This document shows positions 39,210 to 48,398 of a stretch of 64,000 nt of DNA, in pieces; within the stretch, counting starts at the first letter, position 1; each line of letters begins with the position of its first letter. Origin of the DNA: Methylopila sp. M107 (lineage in GTDB: Bacteria > Pseudomonadota > Alphaproteobacteria > Rhizobiales > Methylopilaceae). Position numbers and translations under genes: made by a program. A model generated the notes under the pieces. That model was not told where the DNA came from. It ran no database searches and worked only from the letters and a program-made list of their open reading frames with translations. The stretch covers positions 1,530,176-1,594,175 of the forward strand of contig NZ_ARWB01000001.1 in assembly GCF_000384475.1 (NCBI RefSeq), read 5' to 3'.

Positions 39210-40379
39210 ATGCTCACGGAAACCGAATTCGTCATCGTCGGCCTCGGCGCCATGGGCGCGGCCTCAGCCTATCAGCTGGCGAAGCGCGACACGTCGGTCG
39301 TCGGGGTCGACCGGTTCGCGCCCCCGCATGACCTCGGCTCCAGCCATGGCGAGACGCGCATCACGCGCGCCGCCGTCGGCGAAGGCGGGGCCTATGCGCC
39401 GCTGGTCGCGGCCTCGCACCGGATCTGGCGGGAGCTGGAGGCCGAGACCGGCGAGGACCTGTTCCGGGCCTGCGGCGCGATCGTGATCGCGCCGGGATCG
39501 GGCGCGAGTTCGCATCACGGCAAGCCGGACTTCGTCGCCCGCTCGACCGAGGTCGCGGTCGAGAACGGCATCCCGCACGAGACCATGACGGGCGCCGAGG
39601 CCAAGAAGCGCTTCCCGCAATTCGTGGGGCTGAGCGGCGACGAAAAAGTCTATTACGAGCCCGGCGGCGGCTATGTGTTCCCCGAAAAATGCATCGGCGC
39701 GCAGCTCGCGCGCGCCGCGGCGCTCGGCGCCGAGATCCGGACCGGCGAGGAAGTGCTGTCGCTGGCGCAGGACGGCGACCGCGTGGTGGTCGAGACCTCG
39801 CGGGGGAAAATCATCGCGCGGCACGCGATCGTCTCGGCCGGCGGCTGGGCCTCGAACCTGCTGGGCTCCCCGTTCGACCGGCTGCTCACCGTCAACCGCC
39901 AGGTGCTGCACTGGTTCGAGCTCGACGACATGTCGGCCTATTCCACCGACGCGCCCGTCTTCATCTGGATGCACGGGCCCGGCGACGTCGACTATCTTTA
40001 CGGCTTCCCGCCCCTGCCGGGCGATCCGAGGATCAAGGTCGCGACCGAGCAGTACGCGGCCTCCACGACCGCCGACGATCTTGTGCGCGACGTCGGCGCC
40101 GAGGAGAGCGGCTGGATGCACGAGACCCATGTCGCGGGCCGCCTCGCCGACGCCTCGACCCGCGTCGCGAAGGCCGCCGCCTGCCTTTACACGGTGACGC
40201 CCGACAACGGCTTCATCATCGACCGGCATCCGCACATGGACCGCGTCGTCGCGATCTCCGCCTGCTCGGGCCACGGCTTCAAGCATTCGGCGGGCATCGG
40301 CGAGGCTGTGGCGAAGGCCGTCGTCGACGGCGCGTGGGGCCCGCTCGAAGCGTTTTCGGTCGGGCGGTTCGGCGGCTGA
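39210..40379 (+). CDS. solA: SolA-like N-methyl-amino acid oxidase (monomeric sarcosine oxidase family)
   Basis: 389 residues. FAD-binding GLGAMGAASAYQLAKRDTSVVGVDR (two parts) at the N-terminus, GETRITR, a second dinucleotide strand near 190, and the covalent-flavin cysteine in SACSGHGFKHS near residue 350. This fits monomeric sarcosine oxidase or N-methyltryptophan oxidase. It oxidatively demethylates an N-methyl amino acid giving formaldehyde and peroxide. The substrate cannot be decided from sequence, so the symbol is by similarity only. Confidence 0.88.
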   Translation: MLTETEFVIVGLGAMGAASAYQLAKRDTSVVGVDRFAPPHDLGSSHGETRITRAAVGEGGAYAPLVAASHRIWRELEAETGEDLFRACGAIVIAPGSGASSHHGKPDFVARSTEVAVENGIPHETMTGAEAKKRFPQFVGLSGDEKVYYEPGGGYVFPEKCIGAQLARAAALGAEIRTGEEVLSLAQDGDRVVVETSRGKIIARHAIVSAGGWASNLLGSPFDRLLTVNRQVLHWFELDDMSAYSTDAPVFIWMHGPGDVDYLYGFPPLPGDPRIKVATEQYAASTTADDLVRDVGAEESGWMHETHVAGRLADASTRVAKAAACLYTVTPDNGFIIDRHPHMDRVVAISACSGHGFKHSAGIGEAVAKAVVDGAWGPLEAFSVGRFGG

Positions 40380-40384
40380 GCCGC

Positions 40385-40412
40385 GCCGGGTCGTGATTGC
40401 GCGCGACCCGGC
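40385..40412. terminator. bidirectional stem-loop between solA-like and cupredoxin genes
   Basis: GCCGGGTCG (40385-40393) and CGACCCGGC (40404-40412) form a perfect 9-bp stem with a 10-nt loop between two convergent stop codons. No T-tract. Confidence 0.5.
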
Positions 40413-40430
40413 CGCCCTGGCCTCGTCAGA

Positions 40431-40808
40431 TCACTCGACGATGACCTTACCCTTCATCACCGCCGAATGCGGCGTGCAGATGTAGTTGTATGTGCCTGGC
40501 TCGATGAACTTCACGGCGTAAGAGTCGCCCGTGTTCAGCATAGGACCCATGGCGCCGGGAATCGTCTTGGCGGGGCCGGCGCGGAAGTGGACGTTGTGGG
40601 CGGTCCCGGCTTCCTGGTTCTTCCAGCGCACGATCTGGCCGGACTTGATCTTCACCTCCGGCACCGTGAACGACATGCTGTCGATCGGCACCTCGGTGAT
40701 CTCGCCCGTGACGGTCGCCGGGTCCTTCAGGATCTCGACGGGATCGGCGGCGCGGGCGACGCTGAGCGGCAGCGCGACGCACAGCGCCGCGAGCAAGACT
40801 GAACGCAT
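40431..40808 (-). CDS. periplasmic cupredoxin (pseudoazurin/plastocyanin-like)
   Basis: 125 residues from the ATG at 40808. Signal peptide ends about VARAAD. The single beta-barrel carries type 1 copper ligands His71 (TAHNVHF), Cys111 and His114 (CTPHSAVM) and Met118. It probably carries electrons in the periplasm. The N-terminal half, with TVPEVKIKSGQIVRWKNQ, is standard. No obvious redox partner gene is adjacent; the neighbouring oxidase is cytoplasmic. Confidence 0.9.
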   Translation of the reverse strand: MRSVLLAALCVALPLSVARAADPVEILKDPATVTGEITEVPIDSMSFTVPEVKIKSGQIVRWKNQEAGTAHNVHFRAGPAKTIPGAMGPMLNTGDSYAVKFIEPGTYNYICTPHSAVMKGKVIVE

Positions 40809-41189
40809 GGTCGAAAACCTCGAATGCCGGATGCTTGAAACGCGTCGCCGTACCGGACCGTCGGCGACGTCGAACAGACGAGCGGCGGCGATCGCGCCAG
40901 CTCGGATACGCGCCGACGCCATGCTTTCACTGCAGTCCGCCGCTGAATTTACGGACGCAGACCTAAGGAGCGCCGCGCATGACTTACCGAGAGCTGAGGC
41001 CGCCCGTCCGAAATTGAATGACGCCAAACATCAATACTGATGTCTGACAACACCACACATAACCGTGAGAAGCAGAGTGAGCAACATCCAACAATTCTAT
41101 TTTGTTCAAGTAAGAATGATCATCATATTCCAATTCGAATTCTCCGCCGGCGGCGCCGCGTTGTCCTTGGCGACGCTGGTCCCCGCGCC
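40809..41189. other. intergenic region with an AT-rich block
   Basis: 381 bp between the cupredoxin gene and the esterase gene, both leftward. The segment 41030-41145 is markedly AT-richer than surroundings and probably holds the cupredoxin promoter. No convincing gene: short frames here lack SD sites and family resemblance. Confidence 0.4.
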
Positions 41190-42221
41190 CTATCGGGCGG
41201 GCGTCGCGCGGAACTGCCTCGCCGCGAACGCCCACGCCATTCTGGTCGCGTCCGGTCCCTCAGGGTCGCTATAGGCGTGTTTCGGCGCGCCGCCGCTCCA
41301 GGCGTGGCCGAGGCCGGTGACGTCGCACAGCGTCACCATCGTCCGGCCGCGGCGCTTGAAATCGGTCACCCGCATCGCATGGCGGCGCCCGCGCTGCACC
41401 GCGCGCGTTCCCGCGGGCCGCGCATCCATCGCAACCGCCCACATGGCGGCGGCGGCCACGGCGTTGCGGGACGACACCACGGCGTCGCGGTCGCCATGCA
41501 GCACCAGCAGCGGCGGCAGCCCGAGCGTTCTCGGGATCGACGGCGCACGCTGGCCTCGCATCGCGCCCAACGCCATTTTGGGCGAGGTCGCAGCGCCTGG
41601 CGCGACGCCTGAGTGCATGACCACAGCCTTGAACCGTGCCGGATAGTGCGTCGCGAGCAGCGCCGCCATGCCGGCCCCGGCCGACAGCCCCGCCACGGCG
41701 ACGCGCGCCGGGTCCGCCCGATAGAGCAGGCAGACCTGATCGATCGCCGCCATCAGGGTCGCGGCCTCGGCGAGCGATTTGCCGGATGCGACGTCGTACC
41801 AGTTCCAGCAGTTGTTGGAGTGCGCCAGCAGCTCCTGCTCGGGGTAGAGCACGAGGAACCCTTCCCGCGCCGCGAGGCTGTTCATGCGCGTCGCCGCCGC
41901 GAACCCCCGCCCGGTCTGACCGCAGCCATGCAGCATGACCATCAGCGGCGGCGTCTCGGCGAAGGCGAAGCGCAGGCGCGCCGGGCGGAACAGGTGGTAG
42001 CGGCGCGCGCCGCCGGGCCCGACCGCGACGCCTCCAAGCCAGTCCCCGTCGCCGGGCGGAGGCCGGAGCTGCTCGGCGGCGGCGCGGGCCGCCTGCTTCG
42101 ACACCTGGCCCGCGGCCCGCGTCGCGTTCTTCACCGACGCCTTGACGGTCGCCTTCGCCATCGCGCCGAGGTTTCGCCGATAGGCGCGGGTCAGGGAGGC
42201 TGCGAAGGACCGGCGGACCAT
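41190..42221 (-). CDS. PHB-depolymerase family esterase
   Basis: 343 residues. After a basic, Ala-rich N-terminus (helical, about 1-60, without a clear signal peptide) comes PPLMVMLHGCGQTGRGF (oxyanion region), the nucleophile GLSAGAG (Ser180), LHGDRDAVV with the acid, and GLGHAWSGG with the histidine. This matches the LpqC/PHB-depolymerase esterase family (PF10503), often active on short hydroxyalkanoates or feruloyl esters. Substrate unknown. The basic N-terminus is unusual for a secreted depolymerase and suggests intracellular or granule-bound use. Confidence 0.87.
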   Translation of the reverse strand: MVRRSFAASLTRAYRRNLGAMAKATVKASVKNATRAAGQVSKQAARAAAEQLRPPPGDGDWLGGVAVGPGGARRYHLFRPARLRFAFAETPPLMVMLHGCGQTGRGFAAATRMNSLAAREGFLVLYPEQELLAHSNNCWNWYDVASGKSLAEAATLMAAIDQVCLLYRADPARVAVAGLSAGAGMAALLATHYPARFKAVVMHSGVAPGAATSPKMALGAMRGQRAPSIPRTLGLPPLLVLHGDRDAVVSSRNAVAAAAMWAVAMDARPAGTRAVQRGRRHAMRVTDFKRRGRTMVTLCDVTGLGHAWSGGAPKHAYSDPEGPDATRMAWAFAARQFRATPAR

Positions 42222-42275
42222 CTGCGACGCTCGTCTGTTTTCGCTCGATCGATTCGCGAACGACCTTAGCGTGGT

Positions 42276-42917
42276 TCAGGTCAGCGACCACACCGTCTCG
42301 GTCGCCGGGCAGAAGCCCTTCAGCCCGCCCTCGACCTCGGCGCTTTGCAGGCGCTCGACGTCATAGGCGACGCCGTAGAGCGCAGCGACTTCCGCGTCCG
42401 TCACGGAAAACGGCGGCCCGTTCATCGCGTTCTGGTCGTAGTCGAAGGTGACGAGCAGTTGCGGCGCGCGGACGGTGATGGCCGCCAAACGCGCCGCATA
42501 GGCGACGCGCGTCTCAGGCGGCAACGCGACCAGCGCGGCGCGGTCGTACACCGCGTCGACCTCGCCCAGCGCTGCGGCGTCGAGGTCGAACAGGTCGCCG
42601 ACGAACACGTCCACGCCGTCTGCGACGTAGCGTTTCAGCGCGCCGTCCGACCGGATCTCAGGCGCGAGCCCGAGCCCGGCGAACAGCTGCTTCACCGCGC
42701 TCTCGACCAGCTCGACGGCCACGACGCGACATCCGTTGTCGCGCAGCCAGCCGATGTCGACGGTCTTGCCGCAGAGCGGCACGAAAACCCGCGCGCCGGT
42801 CCTCAGGCCGAGCGCAGACACATGCCTGACCAGCATCGGGTTCGGCGTCGCGCGATGCCATCCGAGCTCCTCGTTCCGCCACTTGGCCCGCCAGAAATCG
42901 CCGTCCATCGCCATCAT
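42276..42917 (-). CDS. tpm: thiopurine S-methyltransferase
   Basis: 213 residues. SAM-dependent methyltransferase with FWRAKWRNEELGWH, FVPLCGKTVDIGWLRDNGCRVVAVELV (two parts), VDAVYDRAALVALP and LVTFDYDQNAMNGPPFSV, diagnostic of bacterial Tpm. It methylates thiols and also selenium or tellurium compounds. The ATG at 42917 overlaps the cytochrome b561 stop (ATGA), which decides the start and shows coupling. Confidence 0.93.
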   Translation of the reverse strand: MMAMDGDFWRAKWRNEELGWHRATPNPMLVRHVSALGLRTGARVFVPLCGKTVDIGWLRDNGCRVVAVELVESAVKQLFAGLGLAPEIRSDGALKRYVADGVDVFVGDLFDLDAAALGEVDAVYDRAALVALPPETRVAYAARLAAITVRAPQLLVTFDYDQNAMNGPPFSVTDAEVAALYGVAYDVERLQSAEVEGGLKGFCPATETVWSLT

Positions 42918-43480
42918 CCCGCCCGCGACCTCGCGGGCGCGCCGATCATGCGGCCGGCATGCTCGTCGCGCCAGACGCTCTGCTTCAGCGCCGCGATCGC
43001 CGCATGGCCGCCGACGAGGCACAGCAGGAGCCATGACAGCGGCCCGTGCAGCAGGTCGACGACCGCGACGACGCCGGTCGCCACGACGCCGGTCGCCTCG
43101 AAAATCTGGACGCCCATGATGGTCCACCCCTTGCCCTTCGCCCAGACGCGGACGACGGCGATCGACGGGACGACCAGCATGAGCCCGTACATGGTCCGAT
43201 GCGTCGCGGCGGCGAGCGCGGAAGCCGGCTTGGGCCGCCGGCCGGCGGCGCCGAACGCCCAGGCGATCCGGGCGAGCGCCAGGGCGCCGATCGCGAGCCC
43301 GACATAGACATGCGGGCCGAACCTCGCGATCGCGTTCAGCCACGGCGTCTCGCCGAAGATCTTGTACGAAGCGACGATCGCGAACTGCCACAGGACGAGC
43401 GCGGCGGTCAGCGCATGCAGCGCGCGCGTCACCCGGCCGTAGCGGGCCGGCGTGTCGCGGAACCTCGCCTCACGCGGCAT
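42914..43480 (-). CDS. cytochrome b561 family protein
   Basis: 188 residues with four transmembrane segments (about 20-38, 52-70, 95-112, 135-160). Candidate haem ligand histidines lie in [29 protein letters not shown] and VGGHAAI. It matches the prokaryotic b561 group (CybB-like), a membrane di-haem electron carrier to quinone or superoxide. It overlaps mntP by 11 bp at its start and tpm by 4 bp at its end, forming one operon. Confidence 0.9.
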   Translation of the reverse strand: MPREARFRDTPARYGRVTRALHALTAALVLWQFAIVASYKIFGETPWLNAIARFGPHVYVGLAIGALALARIAWAFGAAGRRPKPASALAAATHRTMYGLMLVVPSIAVVRVWAKGKGWTIMGVQIFEATGVVATGVVAVVDLLHGPLSWLLLCLVGGHAAIAALKQSVWRDEHAGRMIGAPARSRAG

Positions 43481-44036
43481 TCAGGTGCTCGAACAGGATC
43501 GACGCGCCGAGCCCGACCAGCAGCAGACCGCCGGCCATCTCGGCGTGGCGGCCGAAACGCGCGCCGATCAGGCGCCCGGCCAGCATGCCGCCGGTCGACA
43601 TCAACGCGGTGGCGCAGCCGATCGACAGCGCGATCACGAGGATGTTCGCGTGCAGGAAGGCGAGCGACACGCCAACCGCCATGGCGTCGAGGCTGGCGCC
43701 GATCGCTGTCGCGATGAGCACGCCGAACGAGCCCGCTCGCGCGGGCGAAGGCGCGTCGATCTTGCGTGTCGCCGCGTGGAAGAACATCCGGCCGCCGACC
43801 GCGCCCAGCAGGCCGAAGGCGATCCAGTGGTCGACCGCCTGGACATACTGGCTCGCGACGACGCCAGCCGCCCAGCCGAGCAGCGGCGTGACCGCCTCGA
43901 CCGCGCCAAACACCGCCCCGGTGCGCGCGGCCTCCGCGAAGCTCGGCCGTCCGATCGCCGCGCCGCGCCCGACCGACGCGATCAGGGCGTCGACGGACAT
44001 GCCGACGGCGAGAAGAACGATCGCGAAGGGCGACAT
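43470..44036 (-). CDS. mntP: manganese efflux pump MntP
   Basis: 188 residues from the ATG at 44036. Six transmembrane helices in two repeats. The signature [13 protein letters not shown] and the second acidic motif [13 protein letters not shown] (both with D and A/S spacing) are those of MntP (YebN). It exports Mn(II) from the cytoplasm. A structured leader upstream (44044-44110) may control translation, as manganese riboswitches do in enterics, although that core is not recognised here. First gene of mntP, cytochrome b561, tpm. Confidence 0.94.
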   Translation of the reverse strand: MSPFAIVLLAVGMSVDALIASVGRGAAIGRPSFAEAARTGAVFGAVEAVTPLLGWAAGVVASQYVQAVDHWIAFGLLGAVGGRMFFHAATRKIDAPSPARAGSFGVLIATAIGASLDAMAVGVSLAFLHANILVIALSIGCATALMSTGGMLAGRLIGARFGRHAEMAGGLLLVGLGASILFEHLNAA

Positions 44037-44043
44037 GGCGCGG

Positions 44044-44110
44044 AGCCCCGGACAGGATCTTCGATACCGGCGGCCTCGCGGCGCCACGTCGTCCGAGTAT
44101 CTTCGGGGCT
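44044..44110 (-). promoter_or_regulatory. structured leader of mntP
   Basis: On the minus strand AGCCCCG and CGGGGCT (44104-44110 and 44044-44050) enclose a second pair GATAC/GTATC (44097-44101 and 44063-44067). The structure ends 7 nt before the ATG and so could cover the ribosome site. Whether it is a riboswitch or a terminator cannot be told. Confidence 0.4.
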
Positions 44111-44264
44111 GATGCGCGTCAAGATCTAAGTATTTGTAATAGTTATGCAATTCATTCGCAACTGGCGGCGCGTCCGTTGCGGTCCCGGCGGTTTCATCCT
44201 TCGCTTTGCAAACCGGGGCGCGCGTCACGATATTGCGGTCACACACATTCCGAGGAGACCGCAG

Positions 44265-44789
44265 ATGACCACGACGACCGAACGCGCGATCCTGGCCGGC
44301 GGCTGCTTCTGGGGCATGCAGGACCTGATCCGCAGGCAGCCCGGCGTGATCTCGACGCGCGTCGGCTATACCGGCGGCGACGTCGCGAACGCGACCTACC
44401 GCAACCACGGCACGCACGCCGAAGGCATCGAGATCGTCTACGATCCCGCGCTCACCAGCTTCCGGCGGATGCTGGAGTTCTTCTTCCAGATCCACGATCC
44501 GACCACGAAGAACCGCCAGGGCAACGACATCGGGCTGAGCTACCGCTCTGCGATCTTCACCCTGGACGACGAGCAGAAGCGCGTCGCCGAGGAGACGATC
44601 GCGGACGTGAACGCGTCGGGCCTGTGGCCGGGCGAGGTCGCGACCGAGATCGCGCCCGCGGGTCCGTTCTGGGAGGCGGAGCCCGAGCACCAGGATTATC
44701 TTGAGCGTTTCCCGACCGGCTACACCTGCCACTTCATCCGCCCGAACTGGCGCCTGCCGGTTCGCGAAGAGGCGCGGAATGCCGGCTGA
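44265..44789 (+). CDS. msrA: peptide-methionine (S)-S-oxide reductase
   Basis: 174 residues from the ATG at 44265, with SD GAGGAG. It repairs oxidised methionine using thioredoxin. The catalytic GGCFWG (Cys14), GYTGG and [11 protein letters not shown] are present, with FFQIHDPTT and the family's RYRSAIF-like segment (LSYRSAIF). No recycling cysteine pair is seen at the C-terminus, so a single-cysteine or short form is likely. Confidence 0.95.
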   Translation: MTTTTERAILAGGCFWGMQDLIRRQPGVISTRVGYTGGDVANATYRNHGTHAEGIEIVYDPALTSFRRMLEFFFQIHDPTTKNRQGNDIGLSYRSAIFTLDDEQKRVAEETIADVNASGLWPGEVATEIAPAGPFWEAEPEHQDYLERFPTGYTCHFIRPNWRLPVREEARNAG

Positions 44790-45988
44790 CGACCGGCGGC
44801 GGGGCGAGCTCGCCTGCGAGCTCATCCAGACGACCTCCATCGTCCCGCCGCGAGTTTCTCGCGCGGGGTCTTCGGCATTGGGAGGCGGGGACGCCAGGCG
44901 GCCGCATCTTAGAACTTTGAGAACCGGTCGCCCGGCGCCCCACGCACGGCGATTTTGCGTCGCTCGAAGGAACCGCGCTCCGACGTCGGGCGACCCGTTG
45001 GCCCTTCGGTTTCCCAAAGGGATCCGGACCAGTCCCGCCGCGTTACGGCCCACTGAAGGGCGGCCCCGTCATAGTGCAGGGCGGGCGGCCGTCGTTCCTT
45101 GGCGTTTTCCGGGCGCCCTGGACCTCATCGGCCAAAAGCTTCCGGCTTCCGCCGCGAAAAGCCTTCGATCGACGTCCCGGGAAGGTCGAGACCGGTGCTC
45201 GAACCCGCGCAGGCGCCGCCCTCACATCCCGCGCGAACGGCCGGTCCGGACGCGCCTCCCGGCGGGAGGAGGTGAAGGGAGCGTGCGGGAGAGAAGGAAT
45301 AATGTCAAGGACAAAAAACCTATCACCGCATTATCCGAACCTGCCGCGACGCTGCTGTCCCCTTCTCCCGCTCAGCTGAGAGAAGGTAAGGATGAGGGGG
45401 CGTCAACCCGCTGAGCCCTGTCACGAAGTCCCCTCACCCTTACCCTCTCCCGCTCCGCGGGCGAGGGGGTCGGAGACGCGGCTGTCCCCCTCCCCCTTGC
45501 GGGGAGGGGTTAGGGGTGGGGGTCCCTCCGGATAAAGCGCCCCGCGTCGGCGTAGAGCAGCTTCGCTCGCCGAGCCATGTTCTGAACCACCCCCACCCCT
45601 AGCCCCTCCCCCGCAAGGGGGAGGGGAACGAGGCAGTGCGGAGAACGCGCCGCGAGCCCGCCCCCTCCACCGCCTTCGGCGGTCCCCCTCCCCCGCGCTC
45701 CGCGCAGGGGAGGATCCAGAGGCGTCGCGAGTCGTGCGCGGATCCTCCTCCATGCCGCAGGCATGGGGGAGGGGGACCGCGCGGGACGCGCGGTGGAGAG
45801 GGCGGACGTAGGGCTGAGACGCTTTCTGGCTGGCGGTTCACGCAAGTCGAGTCACACGACCCGGCTTCCGCCCCCTCCCCCGCGCGAAAACCGCGCCGGC
45901 CCACCGGTCGAATTTCCCATCCCCCGTCAAAGGACAGCGCGCCGCCCGGCGTCTAAGCTTCAGACCAACGCCAATCGGGGCCGTTCTG
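44790..45988. other. repeat-rich intergenic region, no gene recognised
   Basis: 1.2 kb between msrA and the DUF4139 gene. The first half has GC-rich non-coding sequence; 45361-45790 is a patchwork of palindromes of the CTCTCCCC family and others. No open frame here shows a start with SD, family resemblance or codon bias, so it is likely non-coding. Confidence 0.6.
45361..45790. repeat. cluster of palindromic repeats
   Basis: Contains CCCTCACCCTTACCCTCTCC with GGGCGAGGGGG, then a pair of long arms CCCCTCCCCCTTGCGGGGAG (about 45487) and CTCCCCCGCAAGGGGGAGG (about 45606) facing each other across about 65 bp. It also has CGGTCCCCCTCCCCC (from about 45679) facing GGGGGAGGGGGACCG (up to about 45779). 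At least three separate hairpins are nested or in tandem. Confidence 0.75.
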
Positions 45989-47962
45989 ATGCTGAAATCA
46001 CGCCTTCTCGCCGCCGTCTCGCTGTTCGCAGTCGCGCTCGCGACGCCGGCATTTGCCGACGTGACCGACGTCACGCTGTCGTCCGGCGGCCTCGCCGAGA
46101 TCGTCTCCGCCCATGAGGTCGACGGCGACGGCGTCATCAAGCTCGAGATCGCCGCGGACCAGCTCGACGACATCCTGAAGAGCCTCGTGGTGCGCGACGC
46201 CGGCGGCGCCGTCGGATCGATCCGGCTCGACGGGCCGGCCCAGGCGGAGGAGACGCTGAAGCGCATGCCGTTCCGCGCCGAGGACATCGCCTCCCCGGCC
46301 CGCCTGCTGACGGCGTTGCAAGGCGTATCGGTCCGGATCGAGTCCGGCGGCGACGCGGTCGAGGGCAAGTCGCTCGGCGTCTCCGAGCGCAATGGCGGGC
46401 AGAACGCCGGCGCCGTGCGAACCGCCTCCGTGCTGAAGGACGACGGCGCGGTCGCGACCATCGCGCTCGGCGACGGCGCTGTGGTCAAGATCCTCGACAC
46501 CGAGATGGCGGAAAAGCTCGTCGAGGCGACCGGCGCGATCGCGCGCACCAAGGCGGACGGCGCGCGCGTCGTCGAGATTTCGCTCGCCGGCGCCGGCAAG
46601 CGCAAGGTCGCGGTGTCCTATGTGGTCCCCGCGCCCCTTTGGAAGACGGCATACCGCGTCATGTCCGACGGCTCCGACAAGGCCCGGCTGCAGGCCTGGG
46701 CCATCATCGAGAACGCCACCGGCGAGGACTGGAAGAACGTCTCCATGACGCTGCAGACGGGCGCGCCGGTGACGCTGAAGCAGCGCCTGTTGCAACGCTA
46801 TTGGCGCCAGCGCCCGGAGGTGCCGGTCGACGTCGAGCAGGCGATCGTGCCCGAACTCGATCAGGGCGCCGTCGAGGCGCGGCGGCCGAAGGCGCAGCAG
46901 GGCCGCACCGCGATGCGCACGCTCGCGGCCCCGGCGCCCGCCCCTGTCGCCGGCATGGCGGATTCCGCCGCCTATCTCGAAGCGGAGCCCGCCCGCGCCG
47001 CCGAGACGGCCGAGACCGTGGAAAGCGACGTCTCGGCGAGCTATCGCCTGCCCTCCCCCGTGACGCTGGAGGCCGGCCGCACGCTCTCCACCCCGATCGT
47101 CGACGCCGACGTGCCGGCCGAGCGCGTCTCGCTCTGGCGGCCGGGCGCAAGCGTCCACCCGGTCGCGGCGATCTCGATCAAAAACGACACCAAGGCGACG
47201 CTGCCGCCGGGGCTCATCACCGTCTACGACAAGGTCGCGGGCTATGTCGGCGACGCCCGCCTGCCCGCGACGCCGGCCGGCGAGGAGCGCATGGCGAGCT
47301 TCGCGACCGACCGGCAGGTGACGGTGACGAGCGACGCCAAGCCCGAGGACAAAATCTTGAGCGTCAAGGTCGTGGACGGCGTCGCGCAGATCGAGGCTCT
47401 GTCGCGCGAGATCACGGACTACACGGTGAAGGGCGCCCAGAACGGGCCGCGGACGATGGTGATCGAGCACTCGAAGCGCGAGGGCTGGTCGCTCGACAGC
47501 GCCGACATCGCAAGCGAGACGCCGACCGCCTATCGCCTGAAAGCGAAGATCGCGGCGGGCGAGGTCCGGCAGGTCAGGGCGGTCTACGAGATCAAGCGCC
47601 TCGACGGTTTCTCCCTCGCTGAGGCCGGCGAGGACGACCTCGTGCGCTGGTCGAGCGGGCCGGCCGACGCCAAGACCGCGGCGCTGTTGAGGGAGCTCGC
47701 CGCCGCGAAGGCCGCTTCGGCCGAGGCCGAGCGGCAGGCGGAGGACGCGGGCCAGAACGCCGAACGCATCGGGACCGACCAGGGGCGCCTGCGCGAGAAC
47801 ATGAAGGCCGTGCCGCCGCAGAGCGAACTTGGCCGCTCCTATCTCAAGAAGCTGGAGGCGAGCGAAGCCGCGATCGACGCCGAGACCGCCGCGCGCGACA
47901 AAGCGGAAAAGCGGGTCAAGGAGCTGCAGGCGCAGGTGCGGGCGGTCATCGCGCGGTTCTGA
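45989..47962 (+). CDS. DUF4139 domain exported protein
   Basis: 657 residues with a signal peptide ending ATPAFA. The central and C-terminal parts carry KRKVAVSYVVPAPLWKTAYRV, WAIIENATGEDWKNVSMTLQTG (two parts) and the DUF4139 strand set (TIVDADVPAERVSLWRPG). The last 90 residues are a coiled coil (KAASAEAERQAEDAGQN). The domain is widespread in envelope proteins (mucoidy inhibitor-like) and eukaryotic homologues, function unknown. It is flanked by repeats, so it is transcribed alone. Confidence 0.85.
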   Translation: MLKSRLLAAVSLFAVALATPAFADVTDVTLSSGGLAEIVSAHEVDGDGVIKLEIAADQLDDILKSLVVRDAGGAVGSIRLDGPAQAEETLKRMPFRAEDIASPARLLTALQGVSVRIESGGDAVEGKSLGVSERNGGQNAGAVRTASVLKDDGAVATIALGDGAVVKILDTEMAEKLVEATGAIARTKADGARVVEISLAGAGKRKVAVSYVVPAPLWKTAYRVMSDGSDKARLQAWAIIENATGEDWKNVSMTLQTGAPVTLKQRLLQRYWRQRPEVPVDVEQAIVPELDQGAVEARRPKAQQGRTAMRTLAAPAPAPVAGMADSAAYLEAEPARAAETAETVESDVSASYRLPSPVTLEAGRTLSTPIVDADVPAERVSLWRPGASVHPVAAISIKNDTKATLPPGLITVYDKVAGYVGDARLPATPAGEERMASFATDRQVTVTSDAKPEDKILSVKVVDGVAQIEALSREITDYTVKGAQNGPRTMVIEHSKREGWSLDSADIASETPTAYRLKAKIAAGEVRQVRAVYEIKRLDGFSLAEAGEDDLVRWSSGPADAKTAALLRELAAAKAASAEAERQAEDAGQNAERIGTDQGRLRENMKAVPPQSELGRSYLKKLEASEAAIDAETAARDKAEKRVKELQAQVRAVIARF

Positions 47963-47990
47963 CCTATGAAGCTTCAGGTGGATCCATAGC

Positions 47991-48069
47991 CGTCATGCCC
48001 GGACTTGATCCGGGCATCCATCCGCTTTGGCCAAGGCGATGGATTGCCGGATCAAGTCCGGCAATGACG
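47991..48069. repeat. intergenic palindromic repeat, GTCATGCCCG family (variant)
   Basis: CGTCATGCCCGGACTTGATC at the left and GATCAAGTCCGGCAATGACG at the right, around ATCCATCCGC and GCGATGGAT arms. The same variant is at 50055-50123. It lies between the DUF4139 gene and the nitrile hydratase operon, which converge here. Confidence 0.87.
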
Positions 48070-48092
48070 ATCCATTCTGAACCGGCGAGATC

Positions 48093-48398
48093 CTAGCCCG
48101 CCCCAAGCGCGATCGGGCGGCCATGCGGCGTCGCCTTCGCGGCGCGGTCCCAGGCGTCGCGGCGAGCGGCGAGATCCCCTTGCGAGACGAGACCTGCCGC
48201 GCCTGAAACCTCCTCCAGCGCGGCGAGCCAGCTCAGCCAGTAGGCCTCGTCCGGATGCGAGGCGATCCGCGCACTGAGCGTCTCGGTCCATGTCCCCCAG
48301 CCGAAGACGCCGGCCTCCGACAGCGCGACGGCGAGCGCGAAGACCTGCGCCTGCCACGGCTCCTCGAACGGCCTTTCGGGAGCCTCAGGCGGGCGCAA
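48093..48398 (-). CDS. nitrile hydratase activator / accessory protein
   Basis: 101 residues from a TTG at 48398, with SD GGGAGA and 6 nt spacing; it overlaps the end of the beta-subunit gene by 14 bp. FEEPWQAQVFALAVALSEAG and GVFGWGTWTETLS match the P14K/NhaE-type activator family, which loads cobalt into the alpha subunit by subunit swapping. Last gene in the operon. Confidence 0.88.
   Translation of the reverse strand: MRPPEAPERPFEEPWQAQVFALAVALSEAGVFGWGTWTETLSARIASHPDEAYWLSWLAALEEVSGAAGLVSQGDLAARRDAWDRAAKATPHGRPIALGAG

Noticed and set aside
44037-44112. canonical yybP-ykoY manganese riboswitch
   Set aside because: Position fits, but the conserved loop sequences of that riboswitch were not recognised; only generic pairings are visible.
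45361-45790. possible CRISPR array
   Set aside because: The repeats are palindromes of unequal length and spacing in facing pairs, not equal direct repeats with spacers, and no cas genes are near.
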